DNA from: Burkholderiales bacterium
GTDB lineage: Bacteria; Pseudomonadota; Gammaproteobacteria; Burkholderiales; Burkholderiaceae_C
NCBI GenBank assembly: GCA_029268225.1
Contig: JAJUGJ010000005.1
Coordinates: 124,001 to 188,000, forward strand
Reading direction: 5' to 3'
Length of the DNA stretch: 64,000 nucleotides
Both the position numbers and the translations under genes were made by a program. This document shows, in pieces, positions 12,701-20,973 of this stretch; the stretch's first letter is position 1; each line of letters begins with the position of its first letter. The notes below the pieces were generated by a model. The model saw only the letters and a list, made by a program, of their open reading frames with translations. It searched no databases and was not told the origin of the DNA.

Positions 12701-12928
12701 CTGAGGGTGCTGGCCGGCCACGTACAGGCGGGCCATGCGGGTGAGGTCGTCCGATGACTGGTGCAGCTCGTCGGCGGGCAGGAACGCGCGCAGGCGGGCC
12801 TCGTTGGCGCCATCGATGGCTTTCTCGGCGCTCGTGTAGACCATGAAGGCCACGATCATCGCGCTCAGGGTGGCCAGGGTGTAGCCGATCTGGCGGGCAA
12901 AGGAGCGGGGGGCGCGCGCGTGGGTCAT
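9797..12928 (-). CDS. Membrane-bound PAS-GAF-GGDEF-EAL c-di-GMP protein
   Basis: A 1043-aa protein. Two membrane helices (about 14-31 and 219-237) flank a periplasmic sensor region of about 190 residues with no recognised fold. Cytoplasmic order: PAS (about 320-425), GAF (about 450-600), GGDEF (about 615-775), EAL (about 785-1035). The cyclase loop is SGDEF rather than GGDEF, a variant seen in both active and inactive proteins. The EAL domain keeps GVEALVRW, ELTES, IDDFGTGYSSLSYL and IAEGVE motifs, so phosphodiesterase activity (c-di-GMP to pGpG) is likely. Direction of net activity is not certain. It is divergent from the next cyclase gene. Confidence 0.93.
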   Translation of the reverse strand: MTHARAPRSFARQIGYTLATLSAMIVAFMVYTSAEKAIDGANEARLRAFLPADELHQSSDDLTRMARLYVAGQHPQARQHYQRILDIRDGLYPRPQSYSGIYWDLMLVDGHPPRPDSSRRIPLIELMRQAGFPPEELDILIQAKAHSDRLTQIEREAMALRDAEGPNAEIRHAQALQMLHDARYLAAKAAILGPIDRVHTLMRERTNQAVAQAERHALYARGVLIACGLVLMAMLFRAAQILRRVLGGSVDDVHAQIARIGQGNFTPTRSAQDAPEGSLLARLIDTQRKLQDLSAERERTQAELHRSETRLLEAQRLAQLGHWELDLRTHALQWSHEVYRIFEQDPARFEPTCAAILALIHPDDRERVDRDFQAAMRSHTPCEIAYRLQWPDGRVKFINQRCEALFDGAGQATQIIGTMQDVSHSKQTERALQRLNRDLRLLSDCNMALVHAQDEPTLLREICRLSVESGGYSLAWVGFAQQDEDRSVTVAAECGDRNGYLAQVNISWADTARGRGVVGTAIRTGQPSLVTDIPRDPRMQPWAAKAAELALQSCVALPLICDARVLGTLTLYAREPDAFDTNELNLLMELANDLAYGISALRARAEHAEVKARVDFLSHYDPLTHLPNRLLLGDRFAHAATVARSEQRTLTLLYLDLDHFKHINDSLGYAVGDQVLVLAVERLRQCLPPSATISRMSGDEFVVLLTGPDDLARIAGLADTVSKAFNEPFQVGEHALNASCSIGIALFPADGDDFDTLFRHAHTAVNSAKEAGRNAYRFFSHEMNAGLVDQIRLTGALAQAVRREEFRLHYQPQLDLRSGRIVGVEALVRWQHPEAGLLPPGQFIALAERSGHIIPIGEWVLREACRQGCVWADALPQPPVVAVNLSALQFKRGDVLALVREALRASGLPAHLLELELTESILLQDVDSTIATLQGLKALGVKLSIDDFGTGYSSLSYLKRLAVDKLKIDQSFVRDMLTDADGASIVKAIVQLGHNLQLTVIAEGVETPAQRQVLTDIGCDEAQGYLIGRPATADACRALLTQT

Positions 12929-13060
12929 CTCAACTCAGCAGGTCGCGGATGAGGGCGTCATGGGGTGTTGTCAAAAGTTCACCATGTGGGAAGCATGAAC
13001 ATAACACGCCGCGTCAACGGGCGTAAGGTCCGTCCGAAGATCGCATACGATGACGCCTCT

Positions 13061-14212
13061 ATGCACAGCCCCACCTTATTCATTCTGGCTGCACTCCTCA
13101 TGGGGCTCATGGGGGCGGTCTTTCAGGCGGTCTGGCGGTTCAACCGCGATATCCCCGGGCTCAAATGGTGGACCCAGGCCTACGCCTTCGGTTTCCTGGG
13201 CTGCGTGGGTTTCCTGCTGAGGTCGCATGCGCCCGCCCCGGTGTCGGTGCTGTTGACCCAGGGGGGCATTCTGTTGATGGCCTGTCTGTGCTGGCAGGGG
13301 TGTCGCGCTCATGTCGGGCGTCCGCTGATGCGGTGGCTTCCGGTGTGCTTGTTCGTCGGGGCGTGGCTGTTGCTGGCGCTGCACTTCACCGTGGTGCAGT
13401 CGGACCTGCGCGTTCGCCTGGTGATGGCGAGCGTGGGCCCGGGCGTGCTCTTCCTGCTGAGCGCACACACGATGTGGCCGCGCGACAGCCAAGACCATCC
13501 GGCTCGTCGGCTGACGGCCTGGGTCTTCGGCGTACATGGGGTCGTCCTGCTGCTGCGCCCGGTGCTGTTTCACGTGGGATCGAGCCACATCGAGGCGGTG
13601 TCCGTCGCCGTGTTGGTCGAGTCCATCGTCGTGCTCAACATGCTGGGCTTTTGCATTCTCATGCTGGTCAACGAGCACGTCAATGCGGCCTTGCGGCGTT
13701 TGGCCGAGACCGATTCGCTCACAGGCGTCTTCAATCATCGCTCCTTCCTGGCGGTGCTCAGCAAGGCCATGAGCGTCGAGGCCCGCTTGAACCGACACCT
13801 GCCGGTGATGTTGGTCGACCTCGATCACTTCAAGCGGGTCAACGACACCTGGGGGCATCAGACCGGCGATGAGGCCTTGCGCCACTTTGTGGCCGTCGCC
13901 AACGCCTGCATGCGCCAGGGCGATGTGCTGGGGCGTCTGGGGGGGGAAGAGTTTGCCGTGTTCCTCCCGCAGGCCAGTGGCGACGAAGCCGTGGCCGTGG
14001 CAGAGCGCCTGCGCGCTCAGGTCGAGGCCCATCCGCTGCCAACGGCGCACGGGCCGATTCCCTTGTCGGTGAGTGTGGGCGTGGCGCATTGTCGGCCCGG
14101 GGAGCGGCCTGAAACAGCCTTGGGGCGGGCCGATCACGCCATGTACCAGGCGAAGGCTGCGGGGCGCAACCGGGTTGAGGTCTGGCGATCGGACGAACCC
14201 GGCGCCGCTTGA
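13061..14212 (+). CDS. Multi-pass membrane GGDEF diguanylate cyclase
   Basis: A 383-aa protein with an integral-membrane sensor of about seven helices (residues 5-205, first helix FILAALLMGLMGAVF) and a C-terminal GGDEF domain (about 220-375). The loop is GGEEF near residue 293, and an I-site RQGD stands five residues before it, so an active, product-inhibited cyclase is expected. The ATG at 13061 is chosen because the first membrane helix begins directly after it; an in-frame ATG 32 codons earlier adds a basic, non-membrane stretch. The membrane part resembles MASE-type sensors in layout but I could not assign a named family. Confidence 0.9.
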   Translation: MHSPTLFILAALLMGLMGAVFQAVWRFNRDIPGLKWWTQAYAFGFLGCVGFLLRSHAPAPVSVLLTQGGILLMACLCWQGCRAHVGRPLMRWLPVCLFVGAWLLLALHFTVVQSDLRVRLVMASVGPGVLFLLSAHTMWPRDSQDHPARRLTAWVFGVHGVVLLLRPVLFHVGSSHIEAVSVAVLVESIVVLNMLGFCILMLVNEHVNAALRRLAETDSLTGVFNHRSFLAVLSKAMSVEARLNRHLPVMLVDLDHFKRVNDTWGHQTGDEALRHFVAVANACMRQGDVLGRLGGEEFAVFLPQASGDEAVAVAERLRAQVEAHPLPTAHGPIPLSVSVGVAHCRPGERPETALGRADHAMYQAKAAGRNRVEVWRSDEPGAA

Positions 14213-14214
14213 CC

Positions 14215-14604
14215 TCAACGGTCGCTGTCTCGCTCGGCCGCCGGCAGGGGCAGCTCATGGCTGAGGGCCGGCGGGATGTCGGCGGCCGGCGCGCCATGCG
14301 TGCGCCGCCGGAACAGCTCGGTGCGGGCCAGCAAGATGGTGGTCACTGGCACCGTGATGGACAGCAGGATGATGATCAGCCAGGCGTGCAGGGCCAGCTG
14401 TTCACGGCGCGCCGAGAAGTACAGGATGGTGGCCAGGGTGACGCACCACGACGAGAAGCTGAAGGCGAGCGCGGGCGGGTGCATGCGCTGGAAGAAGTTC
14501 TGAAAACGCACGATGCCCACGGCCGCCGCCAGCGTGAAGAGGCCGCTGAGCATCAGCAGCAGCGCCACGATGACCTCGACCCAGCCAAACAGCTCGGGGT
14601 TCAT
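14215..14604 (-). CDS. mrpG: Mrp/Pha monovalent cation:proton antiporter subunit G
   Basis: The 129-aa last gene of the antiporter operon. Three hydrophobic segments (VIVALLLMLSGLFTLAAAVGIVRF, the CVTLATILYFSA region and WLIIILLSITVPVTTILLA) and the run GIVRFQNFFQRMHPPALA are typical of MrpG/PhaG. Subunit G is a small membrane partner needed for assembly of the hetero-oligomeric Na+(K+)/H+ antiporter. Its start overlaps the stop of mrpF by 4 bases. The tail after the third helix is polar and varies within the family. Confidence 0.92.
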   Translation of the reverse strand: MNPELFGWVEVIVALLLMLSGLFTLAAAVGIVRFQNFFQRMHPPALAFSFSSWCVTLATILYFSARREQLALHAWLIIILLSITVPVTTILLARTELFRRRTHGAPAADIPPALSHELPLPAAERDSDR

Positions 14605-14879
14605 TCGATCACCTCCCCGCGCAGCAGGAACTTGGCCATCGCCATCGAGCTGACGAAGCCGAACAGTGCGATCAGCAGCGCGGCTTCGAAGTACACCGAG
14701 CTGCGGTAGCGGATGGCCAGCACCATCAGCACCAGCATGCCGATGGTGTAGATCAGGTCCATCGCCAGCACACGGTCTTGCGCCGAGGGGCCGCGGTACA
14801 GGCGCAGCAGGGCCAGCGCCATGGCCAGCACATAGCAGCCCAGGGTGAACACGATGGCGCCAAAGAGGAAGGGGCTCAT
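14601..14879 (-). CDS. mrpF: Mrp/Pha antiporter subunit F
   Basis: A 92-aa membrane protein with three predicted helices and the family core RLYRGPSAQDRVLAMDLIY, characteristic of MrpF/PhaF. The ATG at 14879 overlaps the stop of mrpE by 4 bases, as with every other junction in this operon, and gives the normal family length. It forms part of the complex with subunits A to G. Confidence 0.93.
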   Translation of the reverse strand: MSPFLFGAIVFTLGCYVLAMALALLRLYRGPSAQDRVLAMDLIYTIGMLVLMVLAIRYRSSVYFEAALLIALFGFVSSMAMAKFLLRGEVIE

Positions 14880-15367
14880 TCGAAAATCTCCATCAGGGGG
14901 CGCTCGTAGCGGGCCTTGATCAGGCGGATCTCCTCGTCCGGATCGTCCAGGTCGAAGATGTGGACCAGCAGGGCGCTGCGGTCCAGGGCCATCTCCGACC
15001 AGATGGTGCCGGGGATCACGCACATGATGGCGGCGAGCACCGCCAGGCCGTTGGGGTCACGCAGATCGAGCGGCACCGTGATGAAGCCGCCTTGCGGCTG
15101 CTTCGAGGGGGCGGCCAGGGTGCCGCGCAGCACTTTCCAGTTCCACACGATCACGTCCCAGCCCACCATCATGAACAGGCGAAAAGCCAGACCCAGATGG
15201 CGCACGCGCACCGGGGTGGGGCGTAAGGAATGGGTCATCACCGGCACGATGGTGGCCACGACGGCCCCCAGGATCCATTGGCCCAGGCTGTAGTCGCGGT
15301 TGAGCACCAGCCACATCGCGAGCAGGGCCAGGGACAGCAGCGGGGCGGGAAACAGGCGGCGCATCAT
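14876..15367 (-). CDS. mrpE: Mrp/Pha antiporter subunit E
   Basis: A 163-aa protein with N-terminal membrane helices (PLLSLALLAMWLVLNRDYSLGQWILGAVV region) and a cytosolic C-terminal domain containing VPLDLRDPNGLAVLAAIMCVIPGT, the conserved MrpE motif, and DLDDPDEEIRLIKARYERPL. In the family this subunit is needed for stable complex formation. Overlaps both neighbours by 4 bases. Confidence 0.93.
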   Translation of the reverse strand: MMRRLFPAPLLSLALLAMWLVLNRDYSLGQWILGAVVATIVPVMTHSLRPTPVRVRHLGLAFRLFMMVGWDVIVWNWKVLRGTLAAPSKQPQGGFITVPLDLRDPNGLAVLAAIMCVIPGTIWSEMALDRSALLVHIFDLDDPDEEIRLIKARYERPLMEIFE

Positions 15368-17085
15368 GGCTGGACCGGGGCAGTCGGCGCCCGCAGGCGT
15401 TCGGCGTTGGTGGGGGTGGGCTGGGGCTGCGTCGACAGCACGGCGTGGATGTAGCCCTGGGGTTGGTACAGCGCCTGGGCCGTGTCATGCGCGTAGCGCA
15501 TCAGCGGCTCGGCGCGCACCGTGAAGAACACGCACAGCCCCATCAGCACGACCACCGGCAGGTACTCCACGCTGCTGAGCATGGGGGCGGCGCGCCCCAC
15601 CGGGGCCCAGAAGAAGCGGATGCCGGTGCGCGAGAGCGCGATCATCGCAAACAGGCCTGAGAGCACGACCAGGGTCAACAGCGTCCAAGTGATGTGGGCC
15701 AGTTCGCCGCCGGCTTCGGGCGTGCTCAACAGGGCCGAGAGCATCGCGAACTTGCCGATGAAGCCCGACAGCGGCGGCAGGCCGGCCACCAGCAGGGTGC
15801 AGCCGATGAAGGCCAGGCCCAGCAGGGCGATGGAGGCCGGCATGGGCCGCCCCACCAGCAGCTCTTCGTCGTCGTCGAGGTTGGCGCCTTGCTGCAATTC
15901 CAGATCGGCCAGGGCGAAGGGCAGGTGGTCTTCCTCGTCCTCCGGGCGTCGGTGGGCGCCGGGGTCGGCGCTGCGCGAGCGGTCCATCAGCTCGGTCAGC
16001 AGAAAGAAGGCGGCAATCGCGAAGGTGGACGTGGGCAGGTAGTACAGCGCACCGGCGGTCACCTCGGGGCGACCCAGGCCGATCATCGCCATCAGCGTGC
16101 CCGAGGACACGATGACGGCATAGCCCGCCAGGCGTGCCGGCCGCTGCGAGGCGAGCATGCCCAGGGCGCCAAAGGCCAGCGTGGCCATGCCGCCCCACAC
16201 CAGCCAGGCGCTGCCAAAGCCGGCCGATTCGCCCGCCTGCGGCGAAAACCACAGCGTGGACAGGCGCAGCAGCACATAGATGCCCACCTTGGTGAGCAGC
16301 GCGAAGATGGCCCCCGAGGGCGCGCTGGCGCTGGAGTAGGCCGGCACCAGCCAGAAGTTGAGCGGCCACATCGCGGCCTTGGCCAGGAAGGCCACGCCCA
16401 GGATGGCGCAGCCCGCGTGCAGCAGCGGCCGGTCGATGGCGGACACCTGCGGGATCTTGGCGGCCAGGTCGGCCATGTTGAGCGTGCCCACCACGCCGTA
16501 AATCATGGCCGCGCCCACCAGGAACAGCGAGGACGCCACCAGGTTGATGCTCAGGTAGTGCAGGCCGGCCTTCACCCGCGCCGGGCCCGATCCGTGCAGC
16601 AGCAGGCCGTAGGACGCGGCCAGCATCACCTCGAAGAACACGAAGAGGTTGAACAGGTCGCCGGTGAGGAAGGCGCCGTTGAGCCCCATCAACTGGATCT
16701 GGAACAGCGGATGAAAGTGCGCCCCCGCCTTGTGCCAGCGCGCTACCGCGAACAGCAGCGCCATCAGCCCGACCAGGCCGACGAGCAGCAGCATCAGGGC
16801 CGAGAGGCGGTCGAGCACCAGCACGATGCCGAAGGGCACGTCCCAGTTCGACGGCAGGTAGACGCTGTAGGTGCCCTGCACGTCGCCGCGCGCCGTCCAC
16901 TGGAACAGCAGCACCGCCAAGATCAGGTTGAGCAACGTCGCCAGCAGGCTGACGCCGGTCTTGGCGCGCTGGCGGCGCTCGCCCAGGAACAGCATCAGGC
17001 AGGCGGCCAGCAGCGGCAGCAGGATGGGGGCGATGCTCAGGTGCGGCATCAGCGCCTCGGTGAGCGGGTAGGTAGACCACCTCAT
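15364..17085 (-). CDS. mrpD: Mrp/Pha antiporter subunit D (NuoM/N-like)
   Basis: A 573-aa polytopic protein of the proton-antiporter-like family shared with complex I NuoM/NuoN. Landmarks include GDLFNLFVFFEVMLAASYGLL and LNFWLVPAYSSASAPSGAIFALLTKVGIY, the ion-translocating core. It is longer than many MrpD proteins (about 500 aa) mainly through an acidic hydrophilic insert around residues 370-410 (DPGAHRRPEDEEDHL, then LDDDEELLV) between helices. Start at 17085 overlaps mrpC by 4 bases, matching the operon pattern; an in-frame ATG at 17049 (MPHLSIAP) is an alternative. Confidence 0.93.
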   Translation of the reverse strand: MRWSTYPLTEALMPHLSIAPILLPLLAACLMLFLGERRQRAKTGVSLLATLLNLILAVLLFQWTARGDVQGTYSVYLPSNWDVPFGIVLVLDRLSALMLLLVGLVGLMALLFAVARWHKAGAHFHPLFQIQLMGLNGAFLTGDLFNLFVFFEVMLAASYGLLLHGSGPARVKAGLHYLSINLVASSLFLVGAAMIYGVVGTLNMADLAAKIPQVSAIDRPLLHAGCAILGVAFLAKAAMWPLNFWLVPAYSSASAPSGAIFALLTKVGIYVLLRLSTLWFSPQAGESAGFGSAWLVWGGMATLAFGALGMLASQRPARLAGYAVIVSSGTLMAMIGLGRPEVTAGALYYLPTSTFAIAAFFLLTELMDRSRSADPGAHRRPEDEEDHLPFALADLELQQGANLDDDEELLVGRPMPASIALLGLAFIGCTLLVAGLPPLSGFIGKFAMLSALLSTPEAGGELAHITWTLLTLVVLSGLFAMIALSRTGIRFFWAPVGRAAPMLSSVEYLPVVVLMGLCVFFTVRAEPLMRYAHDTAQALYQPQGYIHAVLSTQPQPTPTNAERLRAPTAPVQP

Positions 17086-17426
17086 TCGGCATCTCCCTGG
17101 CCGTCCACATGGTCATTGCCCCAGAAGCCCCGCTGCGCCAGCAGCACCACCAGGAACAGTGCCGTCATGGCAAAGCCGATGACGATGGCCGTCAGCACCA
17201 GGGCCTGCGGCATGGGGTCGGTGTAGTTCTGCAGGGTTTCGGGCACGCCGGGGATGAGCACGGGCTCGCTGTCCACGGCCAGGCGGCCGGTGCTGAAGAT
17301 GAAGAGGTTGACCCCATAGCTCAGCAGGCACAGACCCATGATGACCTGGTAGGTCCGTGGGCGCAGCAGCAGCCACACGCCGCTGGCGGTCAGCACCCCG
17401 ATGGCGATGGCCAGGACGATTTCCAT
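17082..17426 (-). CDS. mrpC: Mrp/Pha antiporter subunit C (NuoK-like)
   Basis: A 114-aa three-helix protein related to complex I subunit NuoK. The segment LLLRPRTYQVIMGLCLLSYGVNLFIFSTG and the later DPMPQALVLTAIVIGFAMTAL are diagnostic of MrpC/PhaC. Start overlaps the mrpA stop by one base and its stop overlaps mrpD by 4 bases. Confidence 0.94.
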   Translation of the reverse strand: MEIVLAIAIGVLTASGVWLLLRPRTYQVIMGLCLLSYGVNLFIFSTGRLAVDSEPVLIPGVPETLQNYTDPMPQALVLTAIVIGFAMTALFLVVLLAQRGFWGNDHVDGQGDAE

Positions 17427-20410
17427 CAGTGTTCTCCTTGGGCGCCGTCGGCGGCGATGGGGGGCGCCACAGGGATGCCGCTTGGCGCCGGCATGCTGCG
17501 TGGCCGCCGGTGACCGCGCACGGCCTGGTGGCCCAAGGCGGTGAGGATCAGCAGCGTGGCCCCCACCACCAGCGCGAAGACGCCGATGTCATAAAACAGC
17601 GCACTGGCCACATGGAAGTCGCCTACCAGCGGCAGGTGCACGTGGGCCGTGTGCGTGGTCAGGAAGGGGTAGCCCAGCGCGAAGGCGCCCAGGCCCGTGG
17701 CCGTGGCGATCAGCAAGCCGGTGGCGATCCAGCGCTGCGGGCGCAGGTGCATGTGCGCCTCAACCCACTGCGTGCCCGAGACGATGTACTGCAAGATGAA
17801 GGCGGTGGACAGCACCAGGCCGGCCACGAAGCCACCGCCCGGCGCGTTGTGGCCACGCATGAACAGGTAGACGGCCACGACGGCGGCCAGGGGCAGCACC
17901 AGGCGCACCAGCACGGCGGGCACCATCAGGTAGCCCTGGGCCGGGTCGGCCACCATGTGGGGGTTGATCAGGTCGGTGGCCAGGTCGGCGGGCAAGGCCT
18001 GCTGCTGCGGCGGCAGCACGGTGCTCTCGGGGGCCGGGCGGAAGCGGCGCAGCAGCGCGTACACCGTCAGCGCCACCACGCCCAGCACGGTGATCTCGCC
18101 CAGGGTGTCAAAGCCGCGGAAGTCCACCAGCATCACGTTGACGACGTTGCGGCCACCGCCTTCGGGCAAGGCCCGCTCCAGGAAGAAGGGCGAGATGGTC
18201 TGCTCGAAGGGCCGCGTCATCAGGGCGTAGGACAGGGCGGCCATGCCCAGGCCGGACACCCCCGCCAGTGTCAGGTCACGAGCGCGGCGGGTGCGCACCT
18301 TCAGGCGGCCCCACCAGTTGCGACGCGGCACCTGCTCTTCCAGCCGCTTGGGCAGCCAGCGCAGGCCCAGCAGGATCAGCACCGTGGTGACGGCCTCGAC
18401 CGAGAGCTGCGTCAGCGCCAGGTCAGGCGCCGAAAACCAGGCGAAGGTCACCACCGTGACCAGGCCCGAGACGCTCATCAGCGCCAAGGCGGTGAGCCGG
18501 TGGTACTTGGCCTGCCAGACGGCGCCCAGCGACGCACCAATGCCCACTGCCCACAGCAGCGCGAACATGGGCGAGAAGGTCAGCGGCGCGCGCGTGCCCG
18601 TGCTCACCACCGGGCCCAAGCCATGCAGCCACAGCGTGGCGGTGGCGCTGGCCACAGTCACGCCCACCAACAGCAGCAGTTGCGGCTGCAGTCGGCGCGT
18701 GCCGAACAGGCGCAGCGCGCGTCGGCTCAGGGCCGTGAGCCAGGCCAGCACATCCTGGAAGATCTGCTTGCTGCGGATCTGGCTGAGCAGAGGGGTGCGT
18801 TGCAGGTGCCCGCCGTGCATGGGGCCGCGCAGCAGCCCGTAGAGCACGATGCCACCCGCCAGGGCCACGAAGCTCATCATCAGCGGCAGGTTGAAGCCGT
18901 GCCACACCGCCAGGTCGAAGGCTGGCAGGTGCCCGCCCACCACCGGGGCGGCGGCCGCGTTGAGGATGTCCTGCACCGCCCATTGCGGCGCCATGCCCAC
19001 CAGCAGGCAGGCCAGCACCAGCACCTCGATGGGCACGCGCATCCAGTGCGGCGGCTCATGCGGGCGTTTGGGCAGGGTGGCGCAGGTGTCGGGGCCGAAG
19101 AACACATCGGCCGTGAAGCGCAACGAATAGACCACGCTGAACATGCCCGCCACCGTGGCCACGATGGGCAGCAGGCGCTCGAACAGCGGGGTGGCGGTGA
19201 CGAACACCGCCTCGGTGAAGAACATCTCCTTGGAGATGAAGCCGTTGAGCAGGGGCACGCCCGCCATGGCCGCGCTGGCCACGCACGCCAGGGTGGCCGT
19301 GATGGGCATGGCCCGTCGCAGGCCGCTCAGGCGTCGGATGTCGCGCGTGCCGGTTTCGTGGTCGATGATGCCCACCGCCATGAACAGCGAGGCCTTGAAG
19401 GTGGCGTGGTTGAGGATGTGGAACACCGCCGCCACCGCGGCCAGCGGGCTGTTGAGCCCCAGCAGCGTGGTGATCAGGCCCAGGTGCGACAGGGTGGAAT
19501 AGGCCAACAGGCCTTTGAGGTCGTGCTGGAAGATGGCCGCAAAGCCGCCGATCAGCAGCGTGGCCAGTCCGGCACTGGTCACCAGCCAGAACCACTCGTC
19601 GGTGCCGGCCAGCACCGGCCACAGGCGTGCCATCAGGAAGACGCCGGCCTTGACCATCGTGGCCGAGTGCAGGTAGGCCGACACCGGGGTGGGCGCCGCC
19701 ATCGCGTGCGGCAGCCAGAAGTGGAAGGGGAACTGCGCGCTCTTGGTCAGCGCCCCCAGCAGCACCAGCACCAGCGTCACCGTGTAGAGCGGGTGGGTAC
19801 GCACCTGCACGCCCGAGGCCAGCACCACGTCCAGGTCATAGCTGCCCACGATGTGGCCCAGCACCAGCATGCCGGCCAGCAGGCACAGGCCGCCCGCGCC
19901 GGTCACCGTCAGCGCCATGCGGGCGCCACGCCGGGCATCGCGGCGGTGGTGCCAGTAGCCGATCAGCAGGAAGGAGAACAGGCTGGTCAGCTCCCAGAAC
20001 AGCACGATCTGGATCAGGTTGCCCGACAGCACCACCCCGCTCATCGCGCCCATGAAGGCCAGCAGGAAGGAGAAGAAGCGCGGCACCGGGTCGGCGGGCG
20101 ACATGTAGTAGCGCGCGTACAGCATCACCAGCGCGCCGATGCCCAGCACCAGCATCGAGAACATCCACGCATAGCCGTCCATGCGCAGCACGAAGTTCAG
20201 CCCCAGGCTGGGCAGCCAGTTGAACTCCTGGCGGATCACGCCGCCGGCGGCCACCTCGGGGAAGTAGAGCGCGGCCTGGACCGCACAGAACAGTGCAATC
20301 ACACCCGCGAGGGTCGATTCGGCATTGCGCGCGTTCGCAGGCAGGAACGCCGCCAGGAGGCTGCCCACGAAGGGCAGGGCGACCAAGAGGAGCAGGGGCA
20401 GGGTCGTCAT
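17426..20410 (-). CDS. mrpA: Mrp/Pha antiporter subunit A fused to B
   Basis: A 994-aa membrane protein. The N-terminal two thirds are NuoL-like, with FWELTSLFSFLLIGYW, the AQFPFHFWLPHAMAAPTPVSAYLHSATMVKAGVFL core and FNLPLMMSF-type later helices. The last ~180 residues carry the MrpB domain (NVVNVMLVDFRGFDTLGEITVL and HNAPGGGFVAGL). Such AB fusions are typical of the six-gene 'group 2' or Pha antiporters of proteobacteria, which exchange Na+ or K+ for H+ for pH and salt homeostasis. It is the first gene of the operon; an AT-rich segment before it probably holds the promoter. Confidence 0.95.
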   Translation of the reverse strand: MTTLPLLLLVALPFVGSLLAAFLPANARNAESTLAGVIALFCAVQAALYFPEVAAGGVIRQEFNWLPSLGLNFVLRMDGYAWMFSMLVLGIGALVMLYARYYMSPADPVPRFFSFLLAFMGAMSGVVLSGNLIQIVLFWELTSLFSFLLIGYWHHRRDARRGARMALTVTGAGGLCLLAGMLVLGHIVGSYDLDVVLASGVQVRTHPLYTVTLVLVLLGALTKSAQFPFHFWLPHAMAAPTPVSAYLHSATMVKAGVFLMARLWPVLAGTDEWFWLVTSAGLATLLIGGFAAIFQHDLKGLLAYSTLSHLGLITTLLGLNSPLAAVAAVFHILNHATFKASLFMAVGIIDHETGTRDIRRLSGLRRAMPITATLACVASAAMAGVPLLNGFISKEMFFTEAVFVTATPLFERLLPIVATVAGMFSVVYSLRFTADVFFGPDTCATLPKRPHEPPHWMRVPIEVLVLACLLVGMAPQWAVQDILNAAAAPVVGGHLPAFDLAVWHGFNLPLMMSFVALAGGIVLYGLLRGPMHGGHLQRTPLLSQIRSKQIFQDVLAWLTALSRRALRLFGTRRLQPQLLLLVGVTVASATATLWLHGLGPVVSTGTRAPLTFSPMFALLWAVGIGASLGAVWQAKYHRLTALALMSVSGLVTVVTFAWFSAPDLALTQLSVEAVTTVLILLGLRWLPKRLEEQVPRRNWWGRLKVRTRRARDLTLAGVSGLGMAALSYALMTRPFEQTISPFFLERALPEGGGRNVVNVMLVDFRGFDTLGEITVLGVVALTVYALLRRFRPAPESTVLPPQQQALPADLATDLINPHMVADPAQGYLMVPAVLVRLVLPLAAVVAVYLFMRGHNAPGGGFVAGLVLSTAFILQYIVSGTQWVEAHMHLRPQRWIATGLLIATATGLGAFALGYPFLTTHTAHVHLPLVGDFHVASALFYDIGVFALVVGATLLILTALGHQAVRGHRRPRSMPAPSGIPVAPPIAADGAQGEH

Positions 20411-20468
20411 ACCCGTTCGAGTTTAATCGGTATCAAATTTGTACCAATGTGATCGCGGGCCGGGGTAT
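20411..20468 (-). promoter_or_regulatory. Candidate promoter/operator region of the mrp operon
   Basis: This 58-base gap, between the mrpA start and the end of the Lrp-type gene, is distinctly AT-rich against its surroundings. It contains a partly symmetric element, GGTATCAAATTTGTACC at 20429-20445 (GGTA...TACC arms), about 19 bases before the start codon. No confident -35/-10 pair could be placed. Function is inferred from position only. Confidence 0.35.
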
Positions 20469-20960
20469 CTAGCCGGCCCCCACTGGCAAGGCGGTGCGGT
20501 CGACCACGCGGCGCAGCACGAAGCTGGTGTGCACCCCGGTCACGCCGGGAATGCTGGTGATCTTGTTGAGCAGCAGGTCCTGGTAGGCGTCCATGTCGCG
20601 CACCACCACCTTGAGTTGGTAGTCGGACTGCTGGCCGGTGATCAGCAGGCATTCGAGCACCTCGGGCAGGGCGGTGATGGCCTGCTCCAGGCTGGCGAAG
20701 CGCTCGGGCGTGTGCTGGTCCATCGAGATGCCGATCAGGGCCATCAGCGACAGGCCCAGCTTCTTGGCGTCGAGCAGCGCCCGGTAGGCGCGGATCAGGC
20801 CGGCGTCTTCCAGCGCACGCACGCGGCGCAGGCAGGGCGAGGGCGACAGGCCGATGCGGTCGGCCAGGTCCTGGTTGCTGATGCGGCCATCTTCCTGCAA
20901 AACGGCCAGAATCTGCCGGTCATAGCGGTCAAGCTGAATGGGGTTGCTTGCGTTTGTCAT
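20469..20960 (-). CDS. Lrp/AsnC family transcriptional regulator
   Basis: A 163-aa regulator. An N-terminal helix-turn-helix (LDRYDRQILAVLQEDGRI, then LADRIGLSPSPCLRRVRALE) is followed by the RAM/Lrp ligand domain (about residues 75-150) with ALIGISMDQ and LECLLITGQQSDYQLKVVV. Start at ATG 20960 gives the usual family length; an ATG five codons upstream (20975) is possible. It is divergent from leuA across a gap with direct and inverted repeats, so autoregulation and an effect on leuA are plausible. The amino acid sensed is unknown; branched-chain types are a guess from context. Confidence 0.92.
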   Translation of the reverse strand: MTNASNPIQLDRYDRQILAVLQEDGRISNQDLADRIGLSPSPCLRRVRALEDAGLIRAYRALLDAKKLGLSLMALIGISMDQHTPERFASLEQAITALPEVLECLLITGQQSDYQLKVVVRDMDAYQDLLLNKITSIPGVTGVHTSFVLRRVVDRTALPVGAG

Positions 20961-20973
20961 TTTGCGCAATTTC

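Noticed and set aside
9899-12757. A 952-codon plus-strand open frame opposite the GGDEF-EAL gene
   Set aside because: No domain or motif is visible and composition is typical of a shadow; the opposite strand encodes intact PAS, GAF and EAL motifs.
17357-20452. A 1031-codon open frame on the plus strand opposite mrpA
   Set aside because: It is antisense to a clear membrane-protein gene, and its product is dominated by His, Gln, Gly and Arg, as expected from GC-rich shadow frames.
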